A stretch of DNA of 23,583 nt, from assembly GCA_964476375.1 (NCBI GenBank), contig CAYYZW010000276.1:1-23583 (forward strand). The letters are read 5' to 3'. The position numbers were made by a program, and so were the translations under genes. The notes beneath the pieces were generated by a model that worked only from the letters and a program-made list of their open reading frames with translations, was not told where the DNA came from and made no database searches. The stretch is from SAT2750 sp964476375. Its GTDB lineage: Bacteria > Planctomycetota > Planctomycetia > Pirellulales > Pirellulaceae. Each line of letters begins with the position of its first letter. Position 1 is the first letter of the stretch. Positions 23,001 through 23,583 of this stretch are shown here, piece after piece.

Positions 23001-23583
23001 AGCAGAACCAGTTCGTTCACCTTCTTTTTCTGATCATCATCCAGCACGACCGTGCCGGCCACCTGGGGTTCGACCAGGGCCAGCAGCCCACTCTCCTGCA
23101 GGCGAAGCTGTTCGACGATGTCCCGTTGCTCGACATTCAGAAGCGTCTCCTTGGCAAGCCTGACCGAGTCATAACGAAACCTCAGCATCTCACCGGCGCG
23201 TTTGACCGGATCCTCGTCCTTCAATTCGTCTGCAAGTTCGGCACCGGCGGCCTTCCGCTGGTCGACGAAGGTCTGGAGATTTTCACGTGTTTCTTCCGAG
23301 AGCTGGAGTCGATCCGACTCGGCACCGGCCAGAACGCCCGCCAGGACACCCGCATAGGGACCGGACTTAACGGCAGCCTCCTCGTCATCGCCGTCCTCGT
23401 CATCGCCGTCCTCGTCATCGCCGTCCTCGCCATCGCCGTCCTCGTCATCGCCGTCCTCGTCATCGCCGTCCTCGTCATCGCCGTCCTCGTCATCGACATC
23501 ATCGTCATCAGCGTCCTCGTCATAAACATACTCGTCATCAACGACCTCGTCAGAGACAAAAACCAAAGAAAAGACAAAAAAAG
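20030..23583 (-). CDS. Large periplasmic protein of tandem secretin N-domains, no barrel (N-terminus outside window)
   Basis: At least 1178 residues (numbered from the TTG at 23566), open to the window edge. The residues before 23566 read FFVFS and lead into LVFVSDEV, which looks like the end of a signal peptide, so the true start probably lies beyond 23583. In order: an acidic DEDGD repeat (about 17-63); a helical region with four L-x-x-[ED]-[QT]-[KRQ] motifs (85-230); an N0/STN-like domain (about 263-345, SFTPWQDVIEWFAEQADLSL); then about seven N1-type modules (352-428, 433-503, 520-575, 582-650, 765-918 with a Gly/Met loop, 933-1036 with a poly-Gly loop, 1045 on); and a tail of GGRPGGS repeats. 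No secretin beta-barrel motif (VGARVP, LG..P.LG.LF) is present. It is at the head of the T2SS operon, 69 bases before gspE. It may stack with GspD N-domain rings in the periplasm; that is inference. Confidence 0.85.
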   Translation of the reverse strand, partial: FFVFSLVFVSDEVVDDEYVYDEDADDDDVDDEDGDDEDGDDEDGDDEDGDGEDGDDEDGDDEDGDDEEAAVKSGPYAGVLAGVLAGAESDRLQLSEETRENLQTFVDQRKAAGAELADELKDEDPVKRAGEMLRFRYDSVRLAKETLLNVEQRDIVEQLRLQESGLLALVEPQVAGTVVLDDDQKKKVNELVLLHLQAFALEDEEERTAQQAGVQKQLAEVLNEDQQVTFNELLGTKEVAEAGDDDKPMPGDDDKPAKTTVASEAVVTPEGDLKLRFSFSFTPWQDVIEWFAEQADLSLQMDGPPPGTFNYTDKNYYTPGEAIDVMNGVLLTRGYTLVRRRQLLTLVNLEDEIPDVLVEYVPLAELDDRGDYELIKTLFQLVKMTPEEAEQDLQKLIGSTGKIYVFPAAKQILVQETAGRLRTIRSLIEAVEEPRSSVESTITEVELEYIPAEDVLAVARILMGLGEDDNRAEGISFGVDPLGTRIYLTGNEENIAIITDLVKRMDKDPLEGVEESGPVEQPQLQTHPIQAADPTSTYEVLQTMLAGLPDLRMSLDPTTNKIIAFARPAEQLKIKAVIAELEGEVPVFEVISLKTLDPTMALAMIGNMFGGDPEAPDPDGPKVTADITTMKLFVRATASEMDAIKQMIVRLEAENTTASGGNIRLIPWAGDSAIDAVERAARIWTGGNRIRVIAPGDRNSSRLDLRRTNEPPEEQPMPRPLPPRPEALPPRPGTSAPATSRPMTNQQQLSPHAAVQFVAEEAQQPAAGSGSEIIIEVTDDGILLVSEDLEALDQFETLLRQFMPVNASLEGESKITVFYLKYAKADVAASLIQQILSGGAGSSSGSFGSLMGDITGGLMGGGGGLMGMLLGTGGDAGAGDTMGATFEATSTVSIVADPRLNALVVQAVEEDVAMIEDLLGVIDKEGSITDVETKGKPRLIPVLYTSAESIANTVKEVNSDRLISSRSSGQSQQRGGNEDIMKMLQSMRGGGGGGGGRGGSSAAKSEPAKMSIGVDMESNSIVIAAPEPLFREVQELVHQLDTANIQSQDSLEVRTLKLTNPEVVQQALQSILGDRVQTTTSSGSSSSRPTGSSGGSGQPTADQIRQRMEFFNQLRGGSSGGRPGGSGSTGGRPGGSGFPGGGRPGGSSGGRPGGSSGGSRPGGSSGGRRNQPGISKHGGVGGV
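20078..20236 (-). repeat. Coding repeat: GGRPGGS array at C-terminus
   Basis: About 53 codons of imperfect SSGGRPGG units (residues about 1111-1163), seen on the plus strand as recurring CCACCAGG and GGCCACCACTG words. It is Gly/Ser-rich with regularly spaced Arg-Pro, so disordered and positively charged, in contrast to the acidic repeat at the other end of the same protein. Confidence 0.85.
23381..23545 (-). repeat. 15-bp tandem repeat encoding acidic DEDGD units
   Basis: The plus-strand unit CTCGTCATCGCCGTC recurs every 15 bases from 23381. Copies 1-7 are near perfect (copy 4 has one T-to-C change), and about four degraded copies follow to 23545. Because 15 is a multiple of 3, copy-number change would keep the reading frame and only lengthen or shorten the Asp/Glu/Gly tract. 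The translated GDDEDGDDEDGD pattern resembles tandem DxDxDG calcium loops without being a strict match. Confidence 0.9.

Noticed and set aside
23381..23545. CRISPR-like array
   Set aside because: The repeat is a 15-bp head-to-tail tandem with no spacers, lies in frame inside a coding region and encodes DEDGD units.
1..23583. Amber codon recoded genome-wide
   Set aside because: TAG ends at least nine recognisable genes in this window at the expected protein length, so it functions as a normal stop here.

Overview
The window looks like chromosome of a moderately GC-rich planctomycete (or close relative). This is an inference from the gene content: a fused PilM/PilN-type GspL, a very large secretin with many N-domains, pseudopilins with long non-standard extensions, secreted glycine-rich proteins, and coproporphyrin-route haem synthesis (HemQ). 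No rRNA or taxonomic marker gene is present to prove it.

Layout. Bases 1-215 (+) hold the 3' end of an unrecognised gene. It converges on a minus-strand group: a secreted DUF3352-like protein, a single-domain response regulator and hemQ (3422 down to 234). A 382-base, AT-richer divergent intergenic region (3423-3804) carries a possible promoter and short repeats. It separates this group from one plus-strand gene for a secreted Met/Gly-rich BON-domain protein (3805-4461), which ends at a shared hairpin facing the next minus-strand block.

Bases 23583 down to 4526 form one long minus-strand type II secretion system (T2SS) locus. In transcription order it encodes: a secretin-N-domain scaffold protein with no beta-barrel (start beyond the window edge), gspE, gspF, gspG, gspH, gspI, gspJ, gspK, a GspL-like PilM/PilN fusion, a GspM/PilO-like protein with a cadherin-like middle and a PilP/GspC-like end, then, after a 244-base gap with two hairpins, the large secretin gspD and a lipoprotein. 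Most junctions are short (4-base overlap to about 70 bases), consistent with one or two operons. Expected roles: GspE is the motor, GspF/L/M the inner-membrane platform, GspG-K the pseudopilus, GspD the outer-membrane channel, and the lipoprotein a possible pilotin or accessory. No prepilin peptidase (GspO) or separate gspC is in the window.

The most striking points are: (1) an in-frame amber codon inside gspE between Walker A and the Asp box, with both halves otherwise intact and in the same frame; (2) a second multi-N-domain protein without a secretin barrel at the head of the operon; (3) the GspM/cadherin-like/PilP composite; (4) an EF-hand-like loop in GspK; and (5) a 15-bp tandem repeat encoding an acidic DEDGD array. 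I saw no tRNA, rRNA, CRISPR array, insertion sequence or phage gene.
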